From Streptosporangium sp. NBC_01755 (GTDB lineage: Bacteria > Actinomycetota > Actinomycetes > Streptosporangiales > Streptosporangiaceae), in assembly GCF_035917995.1 (NCBI RefSeq), contig NZ_CP109131.1, forward strand, positions 3,906,001 through 3,970,000: 64,000 bases of DNA, read 5' to 3'. Positions 54,884-62,844 of the stretch are shown here, one piece after another (the stretch's first letter is position 1; each line of letters begins with the position of its first letter). Below the pieces are notes generated by a model, which saw only the letters and a program-made list of their open reading frames with translations, searched no databases and was not told the DNA's origin. Position numbers and translations under genes: made by a program.

Positions 54884-56269
54884 ATGGGTGTTGAGCGAAC
54901 ACAACGAGCCGCGCTTTTGAGGCAGGCCAAAACTGTCAGCCTCACATGCAGGGACCGCGGGATGAAAGCGCCGGACATATGCGCCGAAATCCTCAAAAAA
55001 GTTCCTGAGATGCTGCCGTTGGAGGCGTGGCGCCTGGCACACGGGTGGAGTCGCGCTCGCGCGATCGAGGAGATCGCGGCCCTGTACGCCGAAGACGGGC
55101 TGGAAAGACCGGACGTCAATACGGTGATGTTGTGCAAATGGGAGCACGGTCAAGGAAAGCCGGGGTCCGTGTACAGCGAGGTTTTGTGCCGGTTGTACGG
55201 GGTTTCTGCTGAACGTCTGGGATTGCCGACACCGAAACGCCGTAATAGGAACTTCGGCGACGATGAGAGAGAGGATCCTATGGAGCGCAGGACATTGATC
55301 AAAGCGGCGGGAGTGGCGGGGGTCGCTGTCCCGCTGCATCTACTGCTGGACCTTGAAGCCGCTCTCGCGGTTCCTGTCGAATCCAGCCGCCCCGCGGCAC
55401 TCGCTGAAATCCAGCAGCGTCTGCAGGCTGCGCGAGGCCAGTTCGATATCAGCGCGCTCGCGCCGCTATTGGCCGAGTTCCCTGCTCTGCTGTCGGCTGC
55501 TCTCGACACCGCCAAGCGGGTGGACACCCCAGCGGGGTGGGCGACGTTGGCTTCCTGCTACAACCTCGCCGCCGATGTTTTGAACAAGGTGGGCCGCAAG
55601 GACACGGGACTCCGCACCGCTGACCATGGGGTGTTGTACGCGCAACGGTCTGAGGATGCGGTGGCCCAGGGCGCGTCCGCTCGGGCGATGGGGATGATGC
55701 TCCGTACGACCGGGCAGCATGACGCGGCCACGCGGGTGGTGGAGCGGGCCGCTGACACCCTGGAGGTGATGGGGCTACGCAAGGCACCGCAGCTGGGCAC
55801 GTACCTGCGGCTGATGTGTACTTCCGCCTACACGGCGAGCCAGGCGGATGATCGGGAGGAGGCGTTTGCGCGGCTCGCGGAGGCTGAGCGGGCCGCTGAG
55901 CGTCTGGTTGCGTTGACGGGCAAACCGGAAGCCGAGCCGTTCACGCGGATGTACCGGATGAACATCCACTATTCACTCGGTGACGCGGGGGCGGCGCTGC
56001 AGGTGGGCAAGGATCTGCGGCCGGAGATGTATCCGACGCCGGAGCGCAGGGGACGGTTGCACACCGACCTGGCGCGGGCCTGGTGGATGCGGGGCCGGCC
56101 GGAGGAGACGGCGAGCGCGCTGCTTGAGGCTTATAGGGAGGCGCCGAGCGAGGTGCGTGACCGGCCCAAGATCCGGCGGATCGCTGACGACCTCACTGCT
56201 GTGCATCCCCGAGTGGCTGGGGTTCGGGAACTCGCAACCGCGCTGGCCGGAAGGCGCCCCCTGCCTTAG
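54884..56269 (+). CDS. XRE-family regulator with TPR-like C-terminus
   Basis: 461 aa from ATG 54884 with CGGAGGG upstream; upstream in-frame starts would run into the operator. Residues about 25-110 contain an HTH (AWRLAHGWSRARAIEEIAALY, CKWEHGQGKPGSVYSEVLCRLYGV, in part). A twin-arginine-like ERRTLIKAAGVAGVAVPLHL segment follows, then helical repeats from about 165 to the end. Typical of actinomycete regulators found on conjugative elements. Probably senses a ligand or peptide through its TPR part. Confidence 0.82.
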   Translation: MGVERTQRAALLRQAKTVSLTCRDRGMKAPDICAEILKKVPEMLPLEAWRLAHGWSRARAIEEIAALYAEDGLERPDVNTVMLCKWEHGQGKPGSVYSEVLCRLYGVSAERLGLPTPKRRNRNFGDDEREDPMERRTLIKAAGVAGVAVPLHLLLDLEAALAVPVESSRPAALAEIQQRLQAARGQFDISALAPLLAEFPALLSAALDTAKRVDTPAGWATLASCYNLAADVLNKVGRKDTGLRTADHGVLYAQRSEDAVAQGASARAMGMMLRTTGQHDAATRVVERAADTLEVMGLRKAPQLGTYLRLMCTSAYTASQADDREEAFARLAEAERAAERLVALTGKPEAEPFTRMYRMNIHYSLGDAGAALQVGKDLRPEMYPTPERRGRLHTDLARAWWMRGRPEETASALLEAYREAPSEVRDRPKIRRIADDLTAVHPRVAGVRELATALAGRRPLP

Positions 56270-56314
56270 CGTCTTTCCTGCCATGAACCAGGTCGGCCTC
56301 GCGTCTGCGGGGAT

Positions 56315-56346
56315 GAGCCCCGCCGCTTTCCGAAGCGGCGGGGCTC
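56315..56346 (+). terminator. 14-bp-stem terminator
   Basis: GAGCCCCGCCGCTT (56315-56328), TCCG loop, AAGCGGCGGGGCTC (56333-56346). Ends the XRE gene. The rest of the gap to 56588 holds the antirepressor leader and no gene. Confidence 0.7.
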
Positions 56347-56530
56347 TCACGTTGCTCGGGCCCCGACTCCCCTCGCCGGAGCCGGGACCAACTCTCAGAC
56401 GCCCCGCACGCCTCACGGGTTACCAGACATAACAGGACGGCATCGATACGGGCCACATCTAGAGCAGGATTCGGTCTTCACAACCTGTCGGCCCCGGGTG
56501 GTAGGCATATGGGGAGCTGTACGACAAACC

Positions 56531-56583
56531 CCGGCGACGGTGGATGAGACCGCCCCGGGAGTGGCCAACCCTATATAGGAGAG
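56531..56583 (+). promoter_or_regulatory. structured leader of antirepressor 2
   Basis: CCCGG...CCGGG with inner CGGT/ACCG, preceded by A residues and followed by TATATAGGAGA before GTG 56589. The order ACCCCGGCGACGGTGG, a short loop, CCCCGGG, TGGCC, TAGGAGA, GAC-GTG parallels the leader at 15358-15420. Shared control of the two antirepressors is likely. Confidence 0.5.
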
Positions 56584-56588
56584 TTGAC

Positions 56589-57362
56589 GTGCCCGAAAAT
56601 ACCATTGCCGTCCCCGGTCATCCCGAGTCAGGGTCCCCGTTCGACGCGATCCGCCATGAGGACGAAAACGGCGAACACTGGTTCGCCCGTGAACTCCAGG
56701 TCGTCATGGGCTACGAGCAGTGGCGCCGCTTCGAGGACTCCATCGATCGGGCCATCCGCTCGGCGGAGAACACTGCCACCTACTCTGAGCAGGCTTTTTG
56801 CCGGATCAGGCAAGAAGACACCGGTGGTGCGCCGCGTGTGGACTACCGGCTGAACCGCTACGCCGCCTACCTTGTCGCGATGAACGGCGACCCCAACAAG
56901 CCTCAGGTTGCCGCCGCCCAGGCGTACTTCGCGATCAAGACCCGCGAGGCCGAGAACGCCACCAGCAAGCCCATGACCGAGATCGAGATGGCACGCAAGT
57001 ATCTCGCCGTCTTGGAGCGGGAGCAGGAGCTCAGCCGGGAGCAGGAGGTCGCCAAGCCCAAGGCCGGCAAGTGGGACGCCTACTGCAACTCCGAAGGCCT
57101 GATCGGCATGACCGAGCTGGCCGACATCCTGCGCACCACGGTCAAGCCGCTGACGAATTGGCTGGTCGAGATCAGCCTGTTCCGCCGTCAGGTATCCCAG
57201 GGCGGTGGCGGCCGGAACCTGCCGCGGGCAACGAGTCAGCGCTCCGGGCACTTCGAGGTGAAGACCGAGACGAAGAACGGCTTCGTCTTCCCCGTCGCGT
57301 ACGCGACTCCGCGGGGTGTGGACCTGGTGGTGGACCTGTGGGGCCGTCAGCCGCTGCCGTAA
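56589..57362 (+). CDS. DinD/BRO-like antirepressor
   Basis: 257 aa from GTG 56589, AGGAGAG 5 nt upstream. Residues about 10-120 resemble DinD/BRO-N (FDAIRHEDENGEHWFARELQVVMGYEQWRRFED, YRLNRYAAYLVAMNGDP, both in part). The C-terminal part is KilAC-like (WDAYCNSEGLIGMTELADIL, RRQVSQGGGG, NGFVFPVAYATPRG). Members act in induction or DNA-damage response. It differs from the 15418 antirepressor in the N-terminal subtype but shares leader and C-terminal class. Confidence 0.82.
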   Translation: MPENTIAVPGHPESGSPFDAIRHEDENGEHWFARELQVVMGYEQWRRFEDSIDRAIRSAENTATYSEQAFCRIRQEDTGGAPRVDYRLNRYAAYLVAMNGDPNKPQVAAAQAYFAIKTREAENATSKPMTEIEMARKYLAVLEREQELSREQEVAKPKAGKWDAYCNSEGLIGMTELADILRTTVKPLTNWLVEISLFRRQVSQGGGGRNLPRATSQRSGHFEVKTETKNGFVFPVAYATPRGVDLVVDLWGRQPLP

Positions 57363-57375
57363 GTCGTTAGACGCG

Positions 57376-57416
57376 CGAGCCCTTGCCAGGGAACGGGCGG
57401 GGGCTCGTCGTTGTTT
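57376..57416 (+). terminator. terminator after antirepressor 2
   Basis: CGAGCCC (57376-57382)/GGGCTCG (57401-57407), then a T-rich TCGTTGTTTT stretch. Confidence 0.6.
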
Positions 57417-57422
57417 TCAGGG

Positions 57423-57557
57423 CTACTCCTGCTCGCCCCGCATGATGGCCGCCGCATCCTTCCGCGTCCCACCCGCAGCGAGGGTGAGCCGGGCCAGGGC
57501 GGCGTCACGGCCAAGGCGGGGCAGCGCGCTGATCGCGGCGCTCAGCTCGGTGTCCAT
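57423..57557 (-). CDS. 44-aa helical peptide
   Basis: ATG 57557 to TAG 57423, - strand. DTELSAAISALPRLGRDAALARL then KDAAAIMRGEQE. No strong ribosome binding site, but the composition is protein-like and it follows the HU gene on the same strand. Tentative. Confidence 0.35.
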   Translation of the reverse strand: MDTELSAAISALPRLGRDAALARLTLAAGGTRKDAAAIMRGEQE

Positions 57558-57644
57558 GCCGCCATGCTGGCCCCGGCCGCTGATCGTTCGCAGGCAGACA
57601 CAGCAACGCCCTCACCCGAGGGCAGGGGCGCCAGCCGTACAGGG

Positions 57645-57938
57645 TCAGGCCGCAGCCTTCTTGCCGCCCGCATTGACGAGCTCCTTGAACTCCGAACCCG
57701 GCTTGAACTTCGGCCCCCACGACTCGGCGACGTGGATCTCGGCACCCGTCGAGGGGTTGCGGGCGGTGCGGGCCGGCTTGTGCACCATCTCGAAAGCACC
57801 GAACCCCGTGATCGAGACCTTGTCGCCGGACGCGACGGCGGCCTGGATCGTGTCGAGCACCGCGTTCACGGCCTCGGTGGCGGTCTTCTTGTCGCCGACT
57901 CGGTCCGCGATGGCGTCGACGAGTTCCTTCTTGTTCAC
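57645..57938 (-). CDS. HU-family DNA-binding protein
   Basis: 97 aa from GTG 57938, AGGAGA 5 nt upstream. NKKELVDAIADRVGDKKTATEAV, VSITGFGAFE, RTARNPSTGAEIHV and PKFKPGSEFKELVN are the HU core; the beta-arm proline site (RNP) is present. Lacks the long Lys/Ala tail of chromosomal actinobacterial HupA. It may compact the element's DNA or aid recombination or transfer. An upstream AT-rich region (TATGCAATATT on the - strand) could hold its promoter. Confidence 0.9.
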   Translation of the reverse strand: MNKKELVDAIADRVGDKKTATEAVNAVLDTIQAAVASGDKVSITGFGAFEMVHKPARTARNPSTGAEIHVAESWGPKFKPGSEFKELVNAGGKKAAA

Positions 57939-58090
57939 AGCTTCTCCTGTGTTGATCGTGTTAACAGACTTTACGGTTCGTGTGCTGTGAATATTGCATA
58001 TCGGTTGTGAATGCTGTAGTCGAACGAGGTTCGGAGGGTCTCGACTGCAAGATCGCGGGTGCACCCGCATAATCCTCGTTATCGATGAAG

Positions 58091-58540
58091 TCACCACAGG
58101 ACCTTCGCAACCTTGACCGAAGGATCATTTTCAAGACGCCTCAACGCGTGAACGTAGATTTTGGTCGTATCCGTTGATTCATGACCAAGAGCCTCGGACA
58201 CCTCGTCAAGGGACGCACCGCGCTCTATGGCCAGCGTGGCGAAAGTGTGCCGAAGCGCGTGCGGAGTGACACGTTCAGGACGATGTAGGCCAGCTTGCCG
58301 AGCGACCCGCTTCACAAGATCAGTGATGTCTCCGGTGAGCATCGGCCGGCCGCTCGCGGTCGCGAACAACGGCCCCTGCGCGAAGCCGCGCCCCACGAGG
58401 TAAGCGGTCAACGCCTCCATCGCATCTGGCCATCTGCGTCTCCTTGAGTGTGTGGCCCGTGTGGGAGCCGGGATGGGGGGCTGAGAGCCCTCAGAGCCGG
58501 AGAAAGGGGGGTGTTTGGGCGACCCCCACACCCCCCACAA
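58091..58540 (-). pseudogene. tyrosine integrase, C-terminal remnant
   Basis: Recognisable protein covers about 110 residues (from an ATG at 58420). HALRHTFATL supplies H-x2-R, LGHES the second histidine and TTKIYVH the nucleophilic tyrosine. The N-terminal DNA-binding domains and the first catalytic arginine are missing. Upstream the frame runs into GC-rich repeat sequence that does not encode integrase. Thus truncated and probably inactive by itself. Confidence 0.8.
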
Positions 58541-58567
58541 GGCCGCGTATCCGCAGCTCGGAGGGGT

Positions 58568-58631
58568 GTGTGGGTGCCACGTGGGGGTTGTGGGGGTGTG
58601 GGACTCCCACGTGTGGGTGCCACGTGGGGGT
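58568..58631. repeat. 21-bp direct repeats beside traB (candidate clt)
   Basis: An identical 21-bp sequence with core GGGTGCCACGTGGGGG occurs at 58568-58588 and 58611-58631, with related GTGGGGG motifs between. The second copy reaches the stop codon of the TraB-like gene. In Streptomyces plasmids TraB binds short repeats at a clt locus near its gene; these repeats are candidates by position only. Confidence 0.45.
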
Positions 58632-60880
58632 CAGGCTGCCGGCCAGTCGGCCACTTCGGGCGGCACCTCCAGGTCGCCGGAGCGGATCGCCTCGGCCGCG
58701 TCGAGAAGGTGCTGGCGCTCGTAGCCGCGCCGCCGCCGGCCGCCACGTTCGAACGCGTTGGGCGGCCGGGTTACGCCGATGGCACCCAGCAGCGCGGCCA
58801 ACTCGTGTTCGGTCATGCCCAGCGCGGGCGCCATGACCTCACTGTGCAAGCGGCCCTCGTCCCAGGGCAGCGCCAGCGCCCGGCGGAGAAGCTCGGGCAG
58901 AAGCACCTCGGCGCCCACACGGATCTCGTGGATCTGCTCAACGTGCACCGGGCCCGGTGCCGCGGGCCGGGCGGGCATCGGCGCCTGCCCGGACGCGATC
59001 CGCTCCGCGCGGGCCGCCGCAACCAGCGCCGCCGGATCCGCCCACCCCGACGTCGTCCCGCCCTTCAACAGCTTCAGATAGGAGCCAACCGCCTCCCGAG
59101 GGGCCGGGGGTTGCACCGGCGGCCGCGGCTCCATCTCACCGCCGACCGCGGCCCCAGCGTCGGCGGCCGGATGGGTGAGAGCCGGATCCCAGATGATGGG
59201 CTTGCCCCGCTGATCGGTGACGCCGGGCAACTCGATCGGCTCCGGCCGGACCAGGTGGACGCGGTCCTCCGGAGTGGAAAACAGCCACCGCATCCGGGAA
59301 TGCCGGGTGGCGTACGCCCGCCCCGCCGCAGCGGCGCTGGGCGCGTCCAGGTTCGGCCGCATCACGGAGATCGCCAAGCTGGCCGGGCGGATGTCGCGGC
59401 CCGGCTCCATCTTGAAGCACCGCCACGCCCGAATCTCCTGGCGTCCGAACAGCCTGACGAACCCGCTGCCGGGCCCGGCCAGGTCTTCGACCTTCGGGCC
59501 GCGCGTGTAGTCGTAGAAGTAGTCGATCTCCTTCTGGGCGCCGCCCGCCATGATGAGCCGGTTGTGGAACAAGGCCAGCAGGTCGGTGGACAGCGTGTTG
59601 CTGGTGGAGCGCAGCGCCGACACCAGCACCTGGCAGGCTTCGTTGCGGCCGATCCGCGCCGACTCCTCCAGGTTGTCGCGGATCGCCGCCTGGATCGGAT
59701 CGCGGATGGTCTGCGACAGCACCTCGAACCCTTCATCGAGCATTTCGGTGATCTGCGGCACGTCGGCGCCGATGGGCAGCAGCTGCGAGTTGGCCTCCAT
59801 CCGCCGTTTGCTGTACGCGGTTTTGCGTTCCTTGGCGATGACCGTGTGGGCGTGCGAGATCAGCAGCGCTTCCTCCGCGCACGGCGCGGCCCAGTCGACC
59901 GCGGGCCGTTCGACTTCCCCGGCAAGCCAGGCGGCCAGCCAGGCTTGGGAGACGCCGCCGCCGTTGAGGTCGAGCTGCCAGGTGAGGTTGTCGACGCAGA
60001 ACCCCAGCTCAGCGGTGATGGTGTGCAGGGTGCCGGTTTTGCCGCTGCCCGTGGTGCCCACGACGATGATGCGCGGCTCACGCACCTGCACCCGCATGGG
60101 GCTGCCGTCGCGGTGCGCCCCCAGGCTGATGCCGTCCAAAACGGAGCGGGGGCTGTAGTCGCGGGGGTGGTCGAGGTCTTCGGCCAGATGGTTGACGGTG
60201 GCCACGTGCATCCAGCAGGAGCCGCGCCGACCCGCAGAGGTGAACTCCACCCCGCACCCGTCCAGCAGGTCAGCATCCGACGCTAGGCCCTCGCGGTGAC
60301 CATCCAGGCGGCCGATGGTCGCCCCGCCCTGCGGTAGGCGCAGCAGCATCGAAAACCCGGCCTTCGTGGGCCAGTCCCGCGCTTCGATGACCTCGACGCG
60401 GACCTTGCAGACGCGGCGGATCCGGTCGAGCCAGTCTTCGGCCAGGGCGATGTGACGACGCGGCACCATCGCGGTGCTGGCCCGGTGTCCGGCGCGGGTG
60501 GCGGCCGGGCCGGGCAGCGGCGGCCGGTTGGCCCAGCCAGCCAGCAGCCCGGCCAGCAGGGAGCCGACCCCCAGGGCTGGCCAGGCCTCGGGCTGGTCGA
60601 GGCCGGCGGCCATCGTCCACGTCAGCCAGCCGCCCGCACCAGCCCAGCAGCTGAGCCGATACCACAGGGCCCGCGGGTCGGTGCCGGCGCCGGACAGCAG
60701 GGTGGCGCCTACTCCGGCGGAGGTGAGGCCGACCGCCCACCACGGGGACAGTCCGGCGATCTCGCCCGCGCCGAGCGACAGCGTGGCCAAGCCGAGCGCG
60801 CCCATGCCAGCGGCGCTGACCGGGCCGCGCGGTTTGAGCGACCAGTCAACGCGCGGCCGAGATGTGGTGGTGGCGCCCAC
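58631..60880 (-). CDS. TraB/FtsK-type conjugative DNA translocase
   Basis: 749 aa, GTG 60880 with AAAGGGGG upstream. Hydrophobic helices at about 20-115. P-loop VVGTTGSGKTGT near residue 275, then a motor domain with LLISHAHTVIA and RIGRNEACQVLVSALRSTSN. A Pro-rich linker leads to a C-terminal winged-helix region (MTEHELAALLGAIGVTRPPN, RRGYERQHLLDAAEAI). Actinomycete TraB hexamers pump double-stranded DNA between mycelial cells. Length and layout fit this family. Confidence 0.88.
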   Translation of the reverse strand: MGATTTSRPRVDWSLKPRGPVSAAGMGALGLATLSLGAGEIAGLSPWWAVGLTSAGVGATLLSGAGTDPRALWYRLSCWAGAGGWLTWTMAAGLDQPEAWPALGVGSLLAGLLAGWANRPPLPGPAATRAGHRASTAMVPRRHIALAEDWLDRIRRVCKVRVEVIEARDWPTKAGFSMLLRLPQGGATIGRLDGHREGLASDADLLDGCGVEFTSAGRRGSCWMHVATVNHLAEDLDHPRDYSPRSVLDGISLGAHRDGSPMRVQVREPRIIVVGTTGSGKTGTLHTITAELGFCVDNLTWQLDLNGGGVSQAWLAAWLAGEVERPAVDWAAPCAEEALLISHAHTVIAKERKTAYSKRRMEANSQLLPIGADVPQITEMLDEGFEVLSQTIRDPIQAAIRDNLEESARIGRNEACQVLVSALRSTSNTLSTDLLALFHNRLIMAGGAQKEIDYFYDYTRGPKVEDLAGPGSGFVRLFGRQEIRAWRCFKMEPGRDIRPASLAISVMRPNLDAPSAAAAGRAYATRHSRMRWLFSTPEDRVHLVRPEPIELPGVTDQRGKPIIWDPALTHPAADAGAAVGGEMEPRPPVQPPAPREAVGSYLKLLKGGTTSGWADPAALVAAARAERIASGQAPMPARPAAPGPVHVEQIHEIRVGAEVLLPELLRRALALPWDEGRLHSEVMAPALGMTEHELAALLGAIGVTRPPNAFERGGRRRRGYERQHLLDAAEAIRSGDLEVPPEVADWPAA

Positions 60881-60910
60881 CCGGGCCCCCTTTCGTGCAG
60901 GTGTGGCGGG

Positions 60911-62398
60911 TTACTGGACGTTCCACTTGCGTTCGCCGACGCGCGGCGTCACACGGCGGGCGATGTCCTTTTCGTGGCGGGCTTTGAAGACCTCGGAGAC
61001 TTCTTGGGCCTGGGCGCCGATCTTGGCGAGTGAGCTGTACATCTCTTCGAGGCGCTCGACGACGTCCTCGTGGATGGGGTATTCGGCGCGCAGCCGGTCT
61101 GCCCAGATGCGGAATCCGGTGGCGACGGAGGCGGTGACCTCGTCGAGGTTTTCCATGTGGGCGTCGACGTCCATCATGTCGTCGCTGTGGTAGGCGGCTG
61201 CGGCGCCGGGCAGTTCGATGGCGGCCTGGAGCAGGGTGAATGAGCTCATGGGGGGTGTCCTTCCGGCGGAGGCTGGGTGGGGGACGGAGGGGGCTGGTTG
61301 CGGCTGGGGTGCGGCGGGGGTGGCTCCGGCGGCCGGGGCGGCTGGCTCCGGCGGCGGGCAGGGGGTGGGGTTAGCGGGCGGGCGGCGCCATCGGCGGGTG
61401 AGCCATGCCCACCCGGCGACCAGGGCGGCGACGGTTTCGGCGTCCCATCTGCGGTAGCGGCTGCGTAGCGCGGTCACGGCGGCGGCCCGGCCGCCCTCGA
61501 GCGCGGCTGCCCAGGCGGTGCTGGCCCGCTGCCCGGTGCGCTGGTCGATCCACCGGCCCGCCCGCCGAGCGGCTTCTGCTGCCCTCTGGTCCAGGCGTGG
61601 GGACGCGGTTCGGCGGCGGAGCGCTTGTCCTGCCTGGACGAGGCGGTGCCGGGCTCCGCGTGCGCCGCCGACCGCCCGGCGGGCCAGGTCTGCGGCGTGA
61701 GCGTCCAGGCGGGGGGAGGCAGCCCGGCGGCGGATGGTGCGTCCGGTGCTGGCCAGTCGCTGGGCTGCGACGCGAACGGTCCCGGCGTGGTGGACTGCTC
61801 CGCCAGCTGCCCGTCGGCTGCCGGATCCTCCCGCTCGGCTGCGAACCGGGTGCTTGGGGTTTGGGCGGAAGGCTCCAGTGTGGTGGCCAGGCGATCCCCG
61901 GCCGCCGGTGAACAGGTGCCGGCCCGCCGCTCGCCCGGATCGGCCGCTGAGCGACGGCATCCGTGGGCTGGTTGAGGTACGACCACGCCCCGCCGCGGTG
62001 CGGCCGGGTCCGGTGGTGGCGCCGAACGTCATCCGCCGCCCAGCCCGCCCGCCCGCCGGGCTGTGGTGGCTGGACTTCGACCCGCGTTCGCGGCGTGAAC
62101 GGTTCCGGCCCGGGTGCGCGCGCCGCCACCGCCAGTATCCGTATCCGGCGCCGCACGCGGCGGTGCCCCCGGCGCCGGCCAGCAGGCCGAGGGCGCCGAG
62201 GGTCTGGTAGAGGCCGAAGCCGCCCAGGGTGAGCGTGCCCAGCAGGCCCGCGAGCAGCTGCCCGGCTGGGAGGCCCATGTCGGGTGGCTCGTCCTTGGCC
62301 GTCTTGTCCTGGCGGGGCGGGTGCGGGGCGGGGGGCTCTTCGGGTTCCTGCCACGGTTCTTCGTCCGGGGGCGGGGTCTCGGGGGTGTTGGCGGTCAT
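60911..62398 (-). CDS. Spd-like membrane/basic protein, possibly two genes
   Basis: 495 aa from ATG 62398 (GGAGG 6 nt upstream). Acidic Pro-rich start, membrane helices at about 45-85 (LLAGLLGTLTLGGFGLYQTL), a long Arg/Ala-rich region and a Pro-rich linker. A soluble C-terminal domain follows (SSFTLLQAAIELPGAAAAYH; ATSVATGFRIWADRLRAEYP-type helix). An internal ATG at 61249 with AAGGA 8 nt upstream may produce the last 112 residues as a separate protein. Probably a plasmid-spread accessory of TraB; family not firmly recognised. Confidence 0.6.
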   Translation of the reverse strand: MTANTPETPPPDEEPWQEPEEPPAPHPPRQDKTAKDEPPDMGLPAGQLLAGLLGTLTLGGFGLYQTLGALGLLAGAGGTAACGAGYGYWRWRRAHPGRNRSRRERGSKSSHHSPAGGRAGRRMTFGATTGPGRTAAGRGRTSTSPRMPSLSGRSGRAAGRHLFTGGRGSPGHHTGAFRPNPKHPVRSRAGGSGSRRAAGGAVHHAGTVRVAAQRLASTGRTIRRRAASPRLDAHAADLARRAVGGARGARHRLVQAGQALRRRTASPRLDQRAAEAARRAGRWIDQRTGQRASTAWAAALEGGRAAAVTALRSRYRRWDAETVAALVAGWAWLTRRWRRPPANPTPCPPPEPAAPAAGATPAAPQPQPAPSVPHPASAGRTPPMSSFTLLQAAIELPGAAAAYHSDDMMDVDAHMENLDEVTASVATGFRIWADRLRAEYPIHEDVVERLEEMYSSLAKIGAQAQEVSEVFKARHEKDIARRVTPRVGERKWNVQ

Positions 62399-62844
62399 CA
62401 TGCGCCTCCGGCGATGATGAGGGTGGCCACGAAGATCCACAGGTGGTGCCAGCTCTGGTCAAGAGCATGGGATCCAGATCCGAGGTGGCCGGCGCCGAGC
62501 TGGTAGAAGTCCTGCTTGCCGAGCTGGGTGGCGAGGCGTTGCAGGGGGGTGCGGCGGTCGGCCCAGTAGTGGCTCGCTGCGTCGATGAGCAGGGCGATGG
62601 CGACGGCGGCCGGGTTGAGGTGGAGTCCGGTGATGAGCGCTACCGCGGCCAGGGCGATGAGTTTGGTGGCGGGGAGGGTGGCGACGTGCTTGGCGCAGGC
62701 CCAGCGGCCGGCCCAGCCGGGGGCGCCCTTCGCGCAGGCTTGGCCGTGGGTTTGCACCCAGTGATCGCCGAAGGAGTGCGCGGCGAACAGGGCGGCGAAC
62801 GCTGCGGCGAACGTGACGGCGGCGGCGAGGGTCTCAGCGGTCAC
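62398..62844 (-). CDS. four-helix membrane protein (Spd-like)
   Basis: 148 aa, GTG 62844, overlapping both neighbours. Hydrophobic helices at about 5-20, 60-75, 80-92 and 130-146. FGDHWVQTHGQACAKGAPGW, ASHYWADRRTPLQRLA and GKQDFYQLG are segments recurring in actinomycete plasmid and conjugative-element membrane proteins. Its Cys/His content could bind metal. Likely part of the transfer/spread machinery. Confidence 0.6.
   Translation of the reverse strand: MTAETLAAAVTFAAAFAALFAAHSFGDHWVQTHGQACAKGAPGWAGRWACAKHVATLPATKLIALAAVALITGLHLNPAAVAIALLIDAASHYWADRRTPLQRLATQLGKQDFYQLGAGHLGSGSHALDQSWHHLWIFVATLIIAGGA

Noticed and set aside
58091..58540. Functional integrase
   Set aside because: The core-binding domain and the first catalytic arginine are missing, and the upstream frame is repeat DNA.
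58441..58640. CRISPR array
   Set aside because: Only two identical units, no regular spacers, and G-rich low-complexity DNA next to a transfer gene.
58448..60286. Long rightward open frame opposite the TraB-like gene
   Set aside because: No domain or plausible composition; the opposite strand encodes a translocase with P-loop and membrane helices.
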